Shown: positions 5,854 through 12,639, numbered from the stretch's first letter. The stretch: 21,912 nt of DNA from JAHIZC01 sp043813305 (GCA_043813305.1 JBDRLC010000036.1:1-21912), one strand, 5' to 3'. The notes: a model not told the origin generated them from the sequence alone. Made by a program: numbers and translations.

Positions 5854-6777
5854 TTGATCCTGCGATCTCACGCCAAATTAAACCTCTTTTTAGAAGTCCG
5901 TAATAAACGCAGAGACAATTTCCATAATCTGAGGACCATATTTGAGAGAATAGATATCTCTGATAAGATAATTCTCACTCTGCGCAAGAAGGATAAGATG
6001 ATAAAGGTCATTTGCGCTGACCCTCAAGTTCCCTGCAACTCAGCTAACCTTTGTTTTCGCAGCGCAAAGCTGCTTCAGGATAAGTTTAATATAGGTAAAG
6101 GCGTAAACATCAAGATTATAAAGAAGATTCCAGTGGGCGCAGGCCTTGGCGGAGGATCAAGTAATGCTGCAGCTGTATTTTTAGGCCTGAATAAACTCTG
6201 GAAATTAAATTTAAATTTAAGCAGGCTCCTAAGTTTAAGCAAAAAAATAGGTTGCGATGTTCCTTTCTTTATATATAATACAAATTTTGCATTAGCTACC
6301 CAACGGGGCGATAAAATTACGCCTTTAAAGCATTTTAAAAGCTTGCGACTCTGGCATGTGGTGGTTGTGCCAAAAATAAACGTCTCCACAGCCAAAATTT
6401 ATGAGAAATTTGATGCGTATTCTGGGTTGACCCCGCACTTTCGAAGTTCGAAAGAGTTGAATTTAGATGAAAGTGCGTGGTTGACAAGAGTAAAATATGA
6501 TGTTAAACTATTTAACCTGGCTTTAATGAATAAGGACCTATCTTCACTAGGTGGTTTGATCTTTAATAGCCTGGAGAGGGTTACACTCAAGCATTATCCT
6601 GAGGTAGGCCGCATTAAGCAGCAGCTCTTTGATTTAGGCGTGCAATCAATCCTGATGTCCGGAAGCGGTCCGGCAGTGTTTGGAATTGTAACATCTAGAA
6701 AGGAGGCATTAGCGGTTGGCAGGCAGTTAAGCAAGGTCTCAAAGTCAAAGAGAGTATTTGTTACAAGAACGATTTAA
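5854..6777 (+). CDS. ispE: 4-diphosphocytidyl-2-C-methyl-D-erythritol kinase
   Basis: This GHMP-family kinase phosphorylates CDP-methylerythritol in the MEP pathway to isopentenyl diphosphate. The visible motifs are HAKLNLFLEV near the N-terminus (catalytic-region Lys8), the ATP-binding glycine loop PVGAGLGGGSSNAA at 93-106, GCDVPFF (D135 as catalytic Asp), and the C-terminal MSGSGPAVFGI motif 3. The start is a TTG with AAGGAAG upstream. The 307 residues are slightly longer than the common 280-300, with extra sequence around 195-215. The position after transketolase is consistent with carbohydrate and isoprenoid precursor supply but does not prove a link. Confidence 0.93.
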   Translation: MILRSHAKLNLFLEVRNKRRDNFHNLRTIFERIDISDKIILTLRKKDKMIKVICADPQVPCNSANLCFRSAKLLQDKFNIGKGVNIKIIKKIPVGAGLGGGSSNAAAVFLGLNKLWKLNLNLSRLLSLSKKIGCDVPFFIYNTNFALATQRGDKITPLKHFKSLRLWHVVVVPKINVSTAKIYEKFDAYSGLTPHFRSSKELNLDESAWLTRVKYDVKLFNLALMNKDLSSLGGLIFNSLERVTLKHYPEVGRIKQQLFDLGVQSILMSGSGPAVFGIVTSRKEALAVGRQLSKVSKSKRVFVTRTI

Positions 6778-6806
6778 AGCTAAAGACACCCAGGAGGTAC
6801 TAAGCC

Positions 6807-7205
6807 ATGGAAATAACCGAGGTCAGAGTAGTTTTGAAGGAATCACCGGATAAGAAACTAAAAGCTTACGCAACAGTAACATTTGATAATGCCTTTGTGG
6901 TAAGGAATATCAAAGTAATCGAAGGCTCAAGCGGCCTGTTTATCGCTATGCCCTCGAGAAAAATCAAACAGCCGTGTTCAAAATGCAATTTTAAGAATGA
7001 GATGCGCAGTAAATATTGCAATCAATGCGGCGCACAAATGGCGTCAGTAACTAGACCTCTAGGACAAGAAGCAGGTGGGAATGCTCAACTGGAACACAAA
7101 GATATCGCCCATCCTATAACACAATCCTTCAGGGAGTATCTACAAAAAAGAGTTTTAGAGGCATACGATCAAGAGAAGACAAAGGGCCCAGCAGCGGGTG
7201 CCTAA
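6807..7205 (+). CDS. spoVG: SpoVG-family RNA/DNA-binding regulator with an inserted zinc ribbon
   Basis: The first ~55 residues (MEITEVRVVLKESPDKKLKA, FDNAFVVRNIKVIEGSSGLF, IAMPSRK) are a typical SpoVG core. SpoVG proteins are small site-specific nucleic-acid binders that regulate gene expression in many bacteria, not only spore formers. Between the core and the C-terminal helix (DIAHPITQSFREYLQKRVLEAY, 99-120) there is a four-cysteine zinc ribbon, C57-x2-C60-x10-C71-x2-C74, followed by a low-complexity linker. The ordinary SpoVG is ~95 residues; this one is 132. I recall this insertion in other deep Gram-negative lineages. The start is secured by AGGAGGT about 9 nt upstream. Confidence 0.88.
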   Translation: MEITEVRVVLKESPDKKLKAYATVTFDNAFVVRNIKVIEGSSGLFIAMPSRKIKQPCSKCNFKNEMRSKYCNQCGAQMASVTRPLGQEAGGNAQLEHKDIAHPITQSFREYLQKRVLEAYDQEKTKGPAAGA

Positions 7206-7220
7206 TCCTGAAATATAAAT

Positions 7221-7311
7221 AATTTTGGGATGTCGTCTCCCGATGCAGATATTAGAATTCACCATCGGGATCCCGAAGGCAAGAAGAAAATGATGCATCG
7301 GGACAATGGTA
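7221..7311 (+). pseudogene. 5' fragment of a tRNA-Gln copy interrupted by a 66-nt insert
   Basis: AATTTTGGGATGTCGTC at 7221-7237 is identical to 7336-7352, the start of the intact tRNA-Gln plus its 5-nt flank. The next bases of that tRNA, CAATGGTA (7353-7360), recur at 7304-7311, immediately after a 66-nt palindromic block (7238-7303). Removing the block leaves 25 nt of perfect identity with the tRNA 5' end. After 7311 the match stops, so no complete tRNA can form. Confidence 0.6.
7238..7303. repeat. 66-nt palindromic dimer (two 33-nt hairpins) with 10-bp terminal inverted repeats
   Basis: The block starts TCCCGATGCA and ends TGCATCGGGA, an exact 10-bp inverted repeat. It splits into two 33-nt halves, 7238-7270 and 7271-7303. 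Each starts TCCCGA and ends CATCGGGA and can fold by itself, with stems of 8 bp and 6 bp. This is the layout of a REP/BIME-type or very small MITE-like element. It carries no gene. Confidence 0.65.
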
Positions 7312-7340
7312 CTCGGGACGACGTAAACAAGAATAAATTT

Positions 7341-7411
7341 TGGGATGTCGTCCAATGGTAGGACACGAGAATTTGGGTCTCGCTATTGTGGTTCGAATCC
7401 ACACGTCCCAA
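7341..7411 (+). tRNA. tRNA-Gln (anticodon TTG)
   Basis: The cloverleaf folds by eye. Acceptor TGGGATG pairs with CGTCCCA (one G-U), D stem GTCC/GGAC, anticodon stem CGAGA/TCTCG with loop ATTTGGG giving anticodon TTG, and T stem TGTGG/CCACA with loop TTCGAAT. The discriminator is A7411 and CCA is not encoded. The length is 71 nt. It ends only 14 nt before the glmU start, so it is probably cut out of a glmU transcript. Confidence 0.92.
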
Positions 7412-7425
7412 TTGAAATAAATACG

Positions 7426-8682
7426 ATGAAAAACTTAGCAATAATAATACTAGCAGCGGGAAAGAGTACGAGGATGAAATCCGATATTCCTAAGGTTCTG
7501 CATCCTATATGTAGTCGACCGATGTTGGAGTATGTTCTGGATTTAGTAAGGAGCCTGAAGGCAGATAAAACCGTATTGGTTCTTGGGCATAGGCATGAAT
7601 TATTCAGGAAACTGCTTAAGCCGGATATAAAAGTTGCCATACAGAGAAAGCTTCTTGGTACTGCCGATGCGGTAAAAGAAGCGCTCAGGCAATTGAAAAG
7701 CTTCAAGGGGATAGTCTTAGTCCTTTACGCCGATAATCCCTTACTTAAGAATGAAACAATCATAAAGCTGCTTAAATATCATAAGGAGAATAATCCGGCT
7801 GCAACACTGTTAACTGCTAGGCTCAAGAACCCCAAGGGTTACGGAAGGATTTTAAGGGATAAATATTCGAGCATCTCTGGCATAGCAGAGGAGAAAGACG
7901 CGGATGATTTTCAAAAGGGGATTAAGGAGATTAATACCGGAATTATCTGTTTTAATAAAACTAAATTAGAGGGAGCCTTAAAATATATCAGGCCGAATAA
8001 CCGCAAGAAAGAATATTATCTTACCGATACCGTAGGTTTATTTTCGAAAAAAGGAGATTTAGTGGATGCGGTGAGGATCGATGATGCAAATGAAGCCTTA
8101 GGGATTAACTCACGGAAAGGGTTGGCCGAGGCGAATAAGATCATGCAGCAACGGATCCACGAGCAGTTTATGAAGGACGGGATAAGCATTGTTGACCCGA
8201 ATACGACATTTATCAGCTACGGCACAAAAATCGGAGAGGATACTACGATTTATCCCTTTACAGTGATTGAAAGGAATGTTAAAATTGGAAGGCGTTGCAG
8301 CGTTGGCCCATTTGCTCATCTCAGGGGCAACACTCAACTTGATGATGATGTGTCAGTGGGTAATTTCGGCGAAATCGTTCGCTCCAGAATCTCTTCCAAA
8401 ACTAAAGCAAAACATTTCTGTTATATTGGAGATACCCGCATAGGCAAACAGGTCAATGTCGGTGCAGGCACAGTTACTGCTAATTATAGCCACGGTAAAA
8501 AGAATCTCACAGTAATCGGTGACGGAGCTTTTATCGGCTCGGATACGATTTTAGTCGCTCCGATAAAAGTTGGCAGGAAAGCCATCACCGGAGCAGGAAG
8601 TGTTGTGGTTAAACAGAGAAATATCCCTGCCGGTAAAACAGTAGTCGGAGTACCTGCGAGGATATTAAAAAACAAGAGGTAG
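7426..8682 (+). CDS. glmU: Bifunctional N-acetylglucosamine-1-phosphate uridyltransferase / glucosamine-1-phosphate acetyltransferase
   Basis: GlmU makes UDP-GlcNAc for peptidoglycan and lipid A. I start it at ATG 7426; an upstream in-frame extension to 7345 would run through the tRNA and is not credible. In the 418 residues the N-terminal uridyltransferase shows LAAGKSTRMKSDIPKVLHP (9-27), GTADAV (79-84), YADNPLL (101-107) and EINTGIICF (168-176); N228 fits the metal ligand. The left-handed beta-helix acetyltransferase domain (from ~250) carries HLRGNTQ, H330 in KHFCYIGD (equivalent to catalytic H363 of E. coli) and GAGTVTANY. It is about 40 residues shorter than E. coli GlmU. There is no clear ribosome binding site in the 14 nt after the tRNA. 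It supplies the substrate for lpxA further along. Confidence 0.93.
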   Translation: MKNLAIIILAAGKSTRMKSDIPKVLHPICSRPMLEYVLDLVRSLKADKTVLVLGHRHELFRKLLKPDIKVAIQRKLLGTADAVKEALRQLKSFKGIVLVLYADNPLLKNETIIKLLKYHKENNPAATLLTARLKNPKGYGRILRDKYSSISGIAEEKDADDFQKGIKEINTGIICFNKTKLEGALKYIRPNNRKKEYYLTDTVGLFSKKGDLVDAVRIDDANEALGINSRKGLAEANKIMQQRIHEQFMKDGISIVDPNTTFISYGTKIGEDTTIYPFTVIERNVKIGRRCSVGPFAHLRGNTQLDDDVSVGNFGEIVRSRISSKTKAKHFCYIGDTRIGKQVNVGAGTVTANYSHGKKNLTVIGDGAFIGSDTILVAPIKVGRKAITGAGSVVVKQRNIPAGKTVVGVPARILKNKR

Positions 8683-8684
8683 TC

Positions 8685-8732
8685 CTTCGACGTTGCTCAG
8701 GATATCTCTGAGGACACTGAGCGAAGCCGAAG
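8685..8732. repeat. REP-like imperfect palindrome between glmU and prs
   Basis: CTTCGACGTTGCTCAG (8685-8700) and CTGAGCGAAGCCGAAG (8717-8732) are inverted with 13 of 16 positions matching, around a 16-nt loop. The CTTCG...GCTCAG arms resemble a palindromic intergenic repeat seen in many environmental genomes. It could act as an mRNA-stabilising hairpin or weak terminator. No T-run follows, so termination is not well supported. Confidence 0.6.
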
Positions 8733-8754
8733 TGATAATCAGGGAGTCGATAAT

Positions 8755-9693
8755 ATGGATAAATTAGCAATATTGAGCGGTAATGCAAATCCTGAATTAG
8801 CTAAGAATATTTGTAAATACCTGAAGGTCAAGTTGCAGGATGCTCTGGTTGATAGATTCAGCGAGGGAGAGATACAGGTGCAGATTAACGAAAACGTACG
8901 CGGCAAAGATGTTTTTGTAATCCAACCGACCTGCCCTCCGCCTAATGATAACCTGATGGAGCTTTTGATTATGATCGACGCCTTAAAGAGGGCATCGGCT
9001 GCGCGGATTACGGCGGTGATTCCTAATTTCGGTTATGCCAGGCAGGACAGGAAGGATCAGCCGCGTGTTCCGATTACTGCAAAGCTGGTAGCAAATCTTT
9101 TGACCACCGCAGGCAGTAACAGGATCCTGACTATGGATTTACATGCCGGGCAGATCCAGGGGTTCTTTGATATACCCGTCGATCACCTCTATGCAGTGGG
9201 GGTATTCATAGATTATTTTCTCAAGGAGAAGATTAATGATGTGGTGGTGGTTTCTCCTGATGTGGGGGGGATTAAAATGGCCAGGGCCTATGCTAAAAGA
9301 TTATCCGCAGGCCTGGCGATAATCGATAAGCGGCGTATTGCCAGCGATAAAGCAGAAGTGATGCATATATTAGGAGAGGTTGAAGGAAAAAATGCGATTA
9401 TAGTCGATGATTTGGTTGCTACCGGCGGTTCTCTGATTGAGGCAGCGGGAGCTTTGAAGAGGGCTAAAGCTAAAACAGTTCAAGCGGCAGTAACTCACGG
9501 GGTATTATCGGGACCGGCGCTGGAACGGATAGATCAATGCAAGGATTTGGAAGCACTGCTGATTACGGATAGTATCCCGTTTGAAAATCATAAAAAACAC
9601 TCCAGGATCAAGGTATTATCAGTAGCAGAGCTTTTAGGTGAGGCAATAAAAAGAATACATAACGAAGAATCAGTGAGTTCGTTGTTTGACTAA
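8755..9693 (+). CDS. prs: Ribose-phosphate pyrophosphokinase
   Basis: Prs makes PRPP from ribose-5-phosphate and ATP, feeding purine, pyrimidine, NAD, His and Trp synthesis. The 312 residues match the class I length. Motifs seen are FSEGEIQVQINENVRGKDVF (35-54), FGYARQDRK (92-100), the MDLHAGQIQGFFDIPVDHL segment with catalytic-region His130, SPDVGG (167-172), and the PRPP loop VDDLVATGGSL (217-227, usually VDDMIDTGGT). The AGGGAG site precedes ATG 8755. The neighbour order prs-rplY-pth is common in bacteria and supports the call. It provides the substrate for HisG upstream. Confidence 0.95.
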   Translation: MDKLAILSGNANPELAKNICKYLKVKLQDALVDRFSEGEIQVQINENVRGKDVFVIQPTCPPPNDNLMELLIMIDALKRASAARITAVIPNFGYARQDRKDQPRVPITAKLVANLLTTAGSNRILTMDLHAGQIQGFFDIPVDHLYAVGVFIDYFLKEKINDVVVVSPDVGGIKMARAYAKRLSAGLAIIDKRRIASDKAEVMHILGEVEGKNAIIVDDLVATGGSLIEAAGALKRAKAKTVQAAVTHGVLSGPALERIDQCKDLEALLITDSIPFENHKKHSRIKVLSVAELLGEAIKRIHNEESVSSLFD

Positions 9694-9820
9694 GTAATTT
9701 AGTAACTAGTAATCGAGTAACTAGTAACTAGTAATTTATTCTGATTTTAGTATGTATATTTGTTTTTTTATTTCTTTTAATTACTAATTACGAGTTACTA
9801 ATTTACTAGTTACTCATTTA
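9694..9820. repeat. AT-rich inverted-repeat region with AGTAACTAGTAAT units between prs and rplY
   Basis: The left half (9694-9736) has repeated GTAACTAGTAAT units and the right half (9781-9820) carries them inverted. GAGTAACTAGTAA at 9715-9727 is exactly complementary to TTACTAGTTACTC at 9803-9815. The centre (9737-9780) is T-rich. I see no ORF and no convincing promoter. The rplY ribosome binding site AGGAG lies just after it. Confidence 0.65.
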
Positions 9821-9832
9821 GGAGCGAGGAAA

Positions 9833-10558
9833 ATGGAAGAGTTACTATTAGAAGCACAACTAAGAGAAGAAACAGGTAAAAGTAAAGTTAAGGATTTAAG
9901 GGGCAGCGGGTTTATCCCGGCAGTGATTTATGCCGGAGGGAAAAAGCCCATGCCGCTTAAGGTATCCAGCCACGATCTGATCCAGCTAATCCACCAGCAC
10001 AGAATCGAAGGCGTAATTATCAATCTTAAGGTCAAAGGCGATAAGGACAAATCCAGGCCGTGCCTGATTAAAGAAATTCAGTATCATCCTGTGCATGATC
10101 ATATATTGCACGTAGATTTTAATGAGGTTTCTTTGACCGAGGTAATCAAGGTAAATGTTCCTGTATCTGCTAAGGGTGAACCGATCGGAGTTAAGCAGGA
10201 AGGTGGGTCCCTTGAGCATGTGCTTTGGGAGATCGAAGTTGAGTGTTTGCCTACTGATATCCCGGAGAAGATCGAAGTCGATGTTAGTCTGCTCAAGATC
10301 GATGAGGGGATACACGTAAAAGATTTGCCGATACCTCCTAAGGTCAAAGTGCTTAATGATCCTGATGCAATGGTTCTTTCGGTCATTCCTGCGATGAAGG
10401 AGGAGGTACCGGTTGAGCCTGTTGAGGGCGAGGAAGTATCTCAAGAGCCGGAAGTAATCAAAGAGAAGAAAGAAGTTGAGGCCGAAGGAGAAGCTGAAGG
10501 TAAGGGTAAAGGCAAAGAGGAAGCTAAAGAACCTAAAGCTAAAGAAGAGAAGAAGTGA
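9833..10558 (+). CDS. rplY: Large-subunit ribosomal protein bL25, long (CTC/TL5) form
   Basis: This binds 5S rRNA in the large subunit. The N-terminal L25 domain (~1-92) shows REETGKSKVKDLRGSGFIPAVIYAGG and ends around HILHVDFNEV; the C-terminal beta domain (~97-190) contains VNVPVSAKGEPIGVKQEGG and LPTDIPEKIEVDVSLL. After ~192 there is an unusual ~50-residue tail of Glu/Lys/Ala/Pro, probably disordered. The start follows GGAGCGAGG. The TGA stop overlaps the pth GTG start (GTGA), coupling both, a frequent bacterial gene pair. Confidence 0.94.
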   Translation: MEELLLEAQLREETGKSKVKDLRGSGFIPAVIYAGGKKPMPLKVSSHDLIQLIHQHRIEGVIINLKVKGDKDKSRPCLIKEIQYHPVHDHILHVDFNEVSLTEVIKVNVPVSAKGEPIGVKQEGGSLEHVLWEIEVECLPTDIPEKIEVDVSLLKIDEGIHVKDLPIPPKVKVLNDPDAMVLSVIPAMKEEVPVEPVEGEEVSQEPEVIKEKKEVEAEGEAEGKGKGKEEAKEPKAKEEKK

Positions 10559-11154
10559 TTCTGATCGCTGGCCTAGGTAACCCTGGAAAGATTTATTTAA
10601 ATTCAAGGCACAATATCGGTTTTTTGGCAGTTCAAGCATTAAGTAAGATTTATAAAATTCCTCTCAAGACTGACCGGGGAACTTTCTCTTTAAGCGGTAA
10701 GGGAAAGGTTGACAATAAGAATATAATTTTAGCGATGCCGCAGACCTTTATGAATCTATCAGGCATTGCGCTGAAGCAGCTGTTGAAGAAATATAAGATA
10801 GATTTAAATAACCTGCTTATAGTTTGTGACGATCTGGATTTAGAGTTTGGCAGATTAAAATTAAAACCAGGCGGTTCTTCCGGAGGCCACCGCGGGCTTA
10901 AATCTATAATCGATTTAATAGGTAAAGATAGATTTGCACGTTTACGCGTTGGCATCGGCAGGCCTGCTTATGATATAGAGGAAGCGAATTACGTGCTCTC
11001 GGCGTTTCCCAGAGTTGAGAAGAGCAGGCTTAATAAGACTCTGGATAGAGTGGCTCTATGTTGCCGGTCCTGGGTTAGCGAAGGAATAAGTGAAACCATG
11101 AATATCTATAATGTACACACTAGAAAAGGAGCCTTAAAGGATGAATCCCGTTAG
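10555..11154 (+). CDS. pth: Peptidyl-tRNA hydrolase
   Basis: Pth recycles peptidyl-tRNAs released from stalled ribosomes. The 199 residues start at a GTG overlapping the rplY stop. Expected functional residues are present: GLGNPG (N9), RHNIGF (catalytic His19), MPQTFMNLSG (N67) and CDDLDL (D92). In GGSSGGHRGLKSI the residue equivalent to E. coli N114 is an Arg (R113), a substitution I believe is not rare in the family. The stop codon at 11152-11154 lies inside the left arm of a strong inverted repeat that precedes rpsF, so pth 3' end and rpsF control are physically joined. Confidence 0.94.
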   Translation: MILIAGLGNPGKIYLNSRHNIGFLAVQALSKIYKIPLKTDRGTFSLSGKGKVDNKNIILAMPQTFMNLSGIALKQLLKKYKIDLNNLLIVCDDLDLEFGRLKLKPGGSSGGHRGLKSIIDLIGKDRFARLRVGIGRPAYDIEEANYVLSAFPRVEKSRLNKTLDRVALCCRSWVSEGISETMNIYNVHTRKGALKDESR

Positions 11155-11196
11155 ACTCCATGTCTGACGGGAAAAAATGAAGGAGTCTAACGGGAT
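11145..11196 (+). promoter_or_regulatory. Two mutually exclusive hairpins at the pth-rpsF junction
   Basis: ATCCCGTTAGACTCC (11145-11159) is exactly complementary to GGAGTCTAACGGGAT (11182-11196), a 15-bp stem that would hide the rpsF AAGGAG site (11180-11185) and the first bases of its ATG. The same left arm can instead pair locally: CCCGTTAGAC (11147-11156) with GTCTGACGGG (11162-11171), ten pairs with one wobble and loop TCCAT, leaving the ribosome site free. It could be a regulatory leader or a mobile palindromic repeat. Confidence 0.6.
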
Positions 11197-11485
11197 GAAT
11201 AATTACGAAGCAATGTTTATTCTGCCACCAAATCTTTCCGAGGCAGAAAGGAATACGCTCTTTAAACAGGTGGAGGAAGTAGTATCGAAATCTAAAGGAA
11301 AGGTTACCCAGGCTGCGGTTTGGGAGGAGAAGAGAAAACTGTATTGTAAAATCAAGAAACACAGTGAGGGTCTTTATTACCTAATGAATTTTACCCTTGC
11401 GCCCGAAGGGATACAGGAGATCACGCGCGCTTATAAAATGAACGAAAGTATATTGCGCGTGCTTATTTCCAGGCTCGAGGGTTAA
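11195..11485 (+). CDS. rpsF: Small-subunit ribosomal protein bS6
   Basis: bS6 forms a heterodimer with bS18 on the central domain of 16S rRNA. I choose ATG 11195 (MNNYEAMFILPPNLSEAERN) because bS6 proteins normally start with N-Y-E and AAGGAG sits 9 nt upstream; the ATG at 11177 would add MKESNG and is unlikely. The 96 residues end in the family's conserved LRVLISRLEG-type tail. The order rpsF-ssb-rpsR-rplI is the classical operon. The start region is within the right arm of the inverted repeat described above. Confidence 0.95.
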   Translation: MNNYEAMFILPPNLSEAERNTLFKQVEEVVSKSKGKVTQAAVWEEKRKLYCKIKKHSEGLYYLMNFTLAPEGIQEITRAYKMNESILRVLISRLEG

Positions 11486-11505
11486 TTTATTGAAGGGAGA
11501 GTATA

Positions 11506-11925
11506 ATGGCTAATTTTAACAGAGTATTGCTGATGGGGAATCTGACTAAGGATCCTGAGTTACGCTATACACCCCAGGGGACAGCCGTAGTCAATCTTAG
11601 GCTGGCGGTTAACCGAAGATACAAGAATAAAAATCAGGAATTAAAAGAGGAGACATGTTTTATCACTGCCGTGGTTTGGAACAGGCAGGCAGAGACCTGC
11701 AATCAGTATCTGCACAAAGGCAGTTCGTGTTTTATAGAGGGCAGGCTTCAATCCCGCAGCTGGGAGGATAATAGCGGGCAGAAACGTAATGTAATCGAGG
11801 TCAGGGCAGAGCGCGTGCAGTTTCTAGGCGCTCCCCGCGCTAAAGGGACAGCACCGGAGACAGCCGAAGTATCTACTGAGTCGAATTGGTTAGAGGAAAG
11901 CGAGGATCAAACCAATGAGGGGTAA
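11506..11925 (+). CDS. ssb: Single-stranded DNA-binding protein
   Basis: SSB coats single-stranded DNA during replication and repair. Residues 1-106 form the OB fold: MANFNRVLLMGNLTKDPELR, TPQGTAVVNLRLAVNR, CFITAVVWNRQAETC, GSSCFIEGRLQSRSW, VEVRAERVQFLG-like end. The remainder is a short acidic linker ending ESEDQTNEG. The conserved DDDIPF-type tip that recruits partner proteins is not present. The start has AAGGGAGAG upstream. The 139 residues are a little shorter than usual. The 3' end is within a 15-bp tandem duplication that overlaps the rpsR start. Confidence 0.95.
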   Translation: MANFNRVLLMGNLTKDPELRYTPQGTAVVNLRLAVNRRYKNKNQELKEETCFITAVVWNRQAETCNQYLHKGSSCFIEGRLQSRSWEDNSGQKRNVIEVRAERVQFLGAPRAKGTAPETAEVSTESNWLEESEDQTNEG

Positions 11926-11940
11926 ACCGATGAGGGGTAA
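11911..11940 (+). repeat. 15-bp tandem duplication at the ssb-rpsR junction
   Basis: ACCAATGAGGGGTAA (11911-11925) is followed directly by ACCGATGAGGGGTAA (11926-11940), a 14/15 match. The first copy encodes the end of SSB and its stop, and also offers GAGGGG as the ribosome binding site for the ATG in the second copy. Confidence 0.8.
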
Positions 11941-12184
11941 GTCGAAGATTATCCGTAAAAAGCGCTTCTCTCTTTTTGCAGCAAGGAAAAAGACATGCCG
12001 GTTTTGCACGGATAAAGTAAAAAGTTTAGATTACAAAGAAGTAAAGAGGCTGGAGACTTTTGTTAACGATAGAGGCAAGATAGTCTCAAGCCGCATGACA
12101 GGCAATTGCGCCAAGCACCAGAGGATGTTGGTGGAAACTATTAAGAAGGCAAGGTTTGTTTCGCTCCTGCCTTATACACGTTAA
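11930..12184 (+). CDS. rpsR: Small-subunit ribosomal protein bS18, zinc-binding form
   Basis: bS18 pairs with bS6 on 16S rRNA. I choose ATG 11930 (84 residues, MRGKSKIIRKKRFSLFAARKK) because GAGGGG at 11917-11922 is well spaced for it; the ATG at 11915 would add five residues and overlap ssb. A C-x2-C at KTCRFC and a later GNCAKHQ give a likely zinc site, so this is the C+ form; no C- paralogue is in the window. RLETFVNDRGKIVSSRMTGN is the family core. Confidence 0.95.
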   Translation: MRGKSKIIRKKRFSLFAARKKTCRFCTDKVKSLDYKEVKRLETFVNDRGKIVSSRMTGNCAKHQRMLVETIKKARFVSLLPYTR

Positions 12185-12187
12185 GAG

Positions 12188-12631
12188 ATGAAAATTATCC
12201 TAACACAAGACGTAGAAAAATTAGGTAAAGCGGGCAGCGTAATCAAGGTTAAGGACGGCTATGCGAGGAATTTTCTCATTCCCAATAAAATGGCGATCCC
12301 TAATACCGTTTCGAATATTAAAAGACTCGAGCAGGCAAATCAACGCAAGCTTCAAGAGACGGAGAAATTAAAGAAGAAATACCAGGAGCTCCAGGAAAAA
12401 TTATCCGGATTATCTTTAACTATCCCTGTATTGGCTCAAGAGGAAGATAAGCTCTACGCCAGTATCGCTGCGCAAGATATTGCAGCGGCCTTAAAAGATG
12501 AAGGGTATGAGATAGATAAGCATTCTATTATGCTCTCCGAACCGATAAGGGCTCTGGGGATTTATGAGGTCGAGGTTAAACTGCATCCTGAGATTATTGC
12601 AAAAGTAAAGGTCTGGATTGTTAAAAAATAA
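12188..12631 (+). CDS. rplI: Large-subunit ribosomal protein bL9
   Basis: The 147 residues show the standard N-terminal domain MKIILTQDVEKLGKAGSVIK, VKDGYARNFLIPNKMAIPNT, the long connecting helix (~41-75, charged, RLEQANQRKLQETEKLKKKY) and the C-terminal domain with LYASIAAQDIAAAL and HPEIIAKVKVWI. It stabilises the L1 side of the large subunit. It starts 3 nt after the rpsR stop, with AAGAG as a weak site, so translational coupling is likely. Confidence 0.95.
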   Translation: MKIILTQDVEKLGKAGSVIKVKDGYARNFLIPNKMAIPNTVSNIKRLEQANQRKLQETEKLKKKYQELQEKLSGLSLTIPVLAQEEDKLYASIAAQDIAAALKDEGYEIDKHSIMLSEPIRALGIYEVEVKLHPEIIAKVKVWIVKK

Positions 12632-12639
12632 GTGAGGGC

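Noticed and set aside
7345..7425. An N-terminal extension of GlmU starting at 7345
   Set aside because: It is the translated tRNA-Gln sequence; MKNLAIIILAAGKSTR at 7426 is the true family N-terminus.
9986..10639. A 217-residue reverse-strand ORF opposite rplY and pth
   Set aside because: Its Phe/Leu/Arg-rich low-complexity part is the complement of the Lys/Glu-rich bL25 tail; rplY and pth are certain on the plus strand.
11147..11176. Rho-independent terminator after pth
   Set aside because: The hairpin is followed by an A-run rather than a T-run on the plus strand, and rpsF follows immediately.
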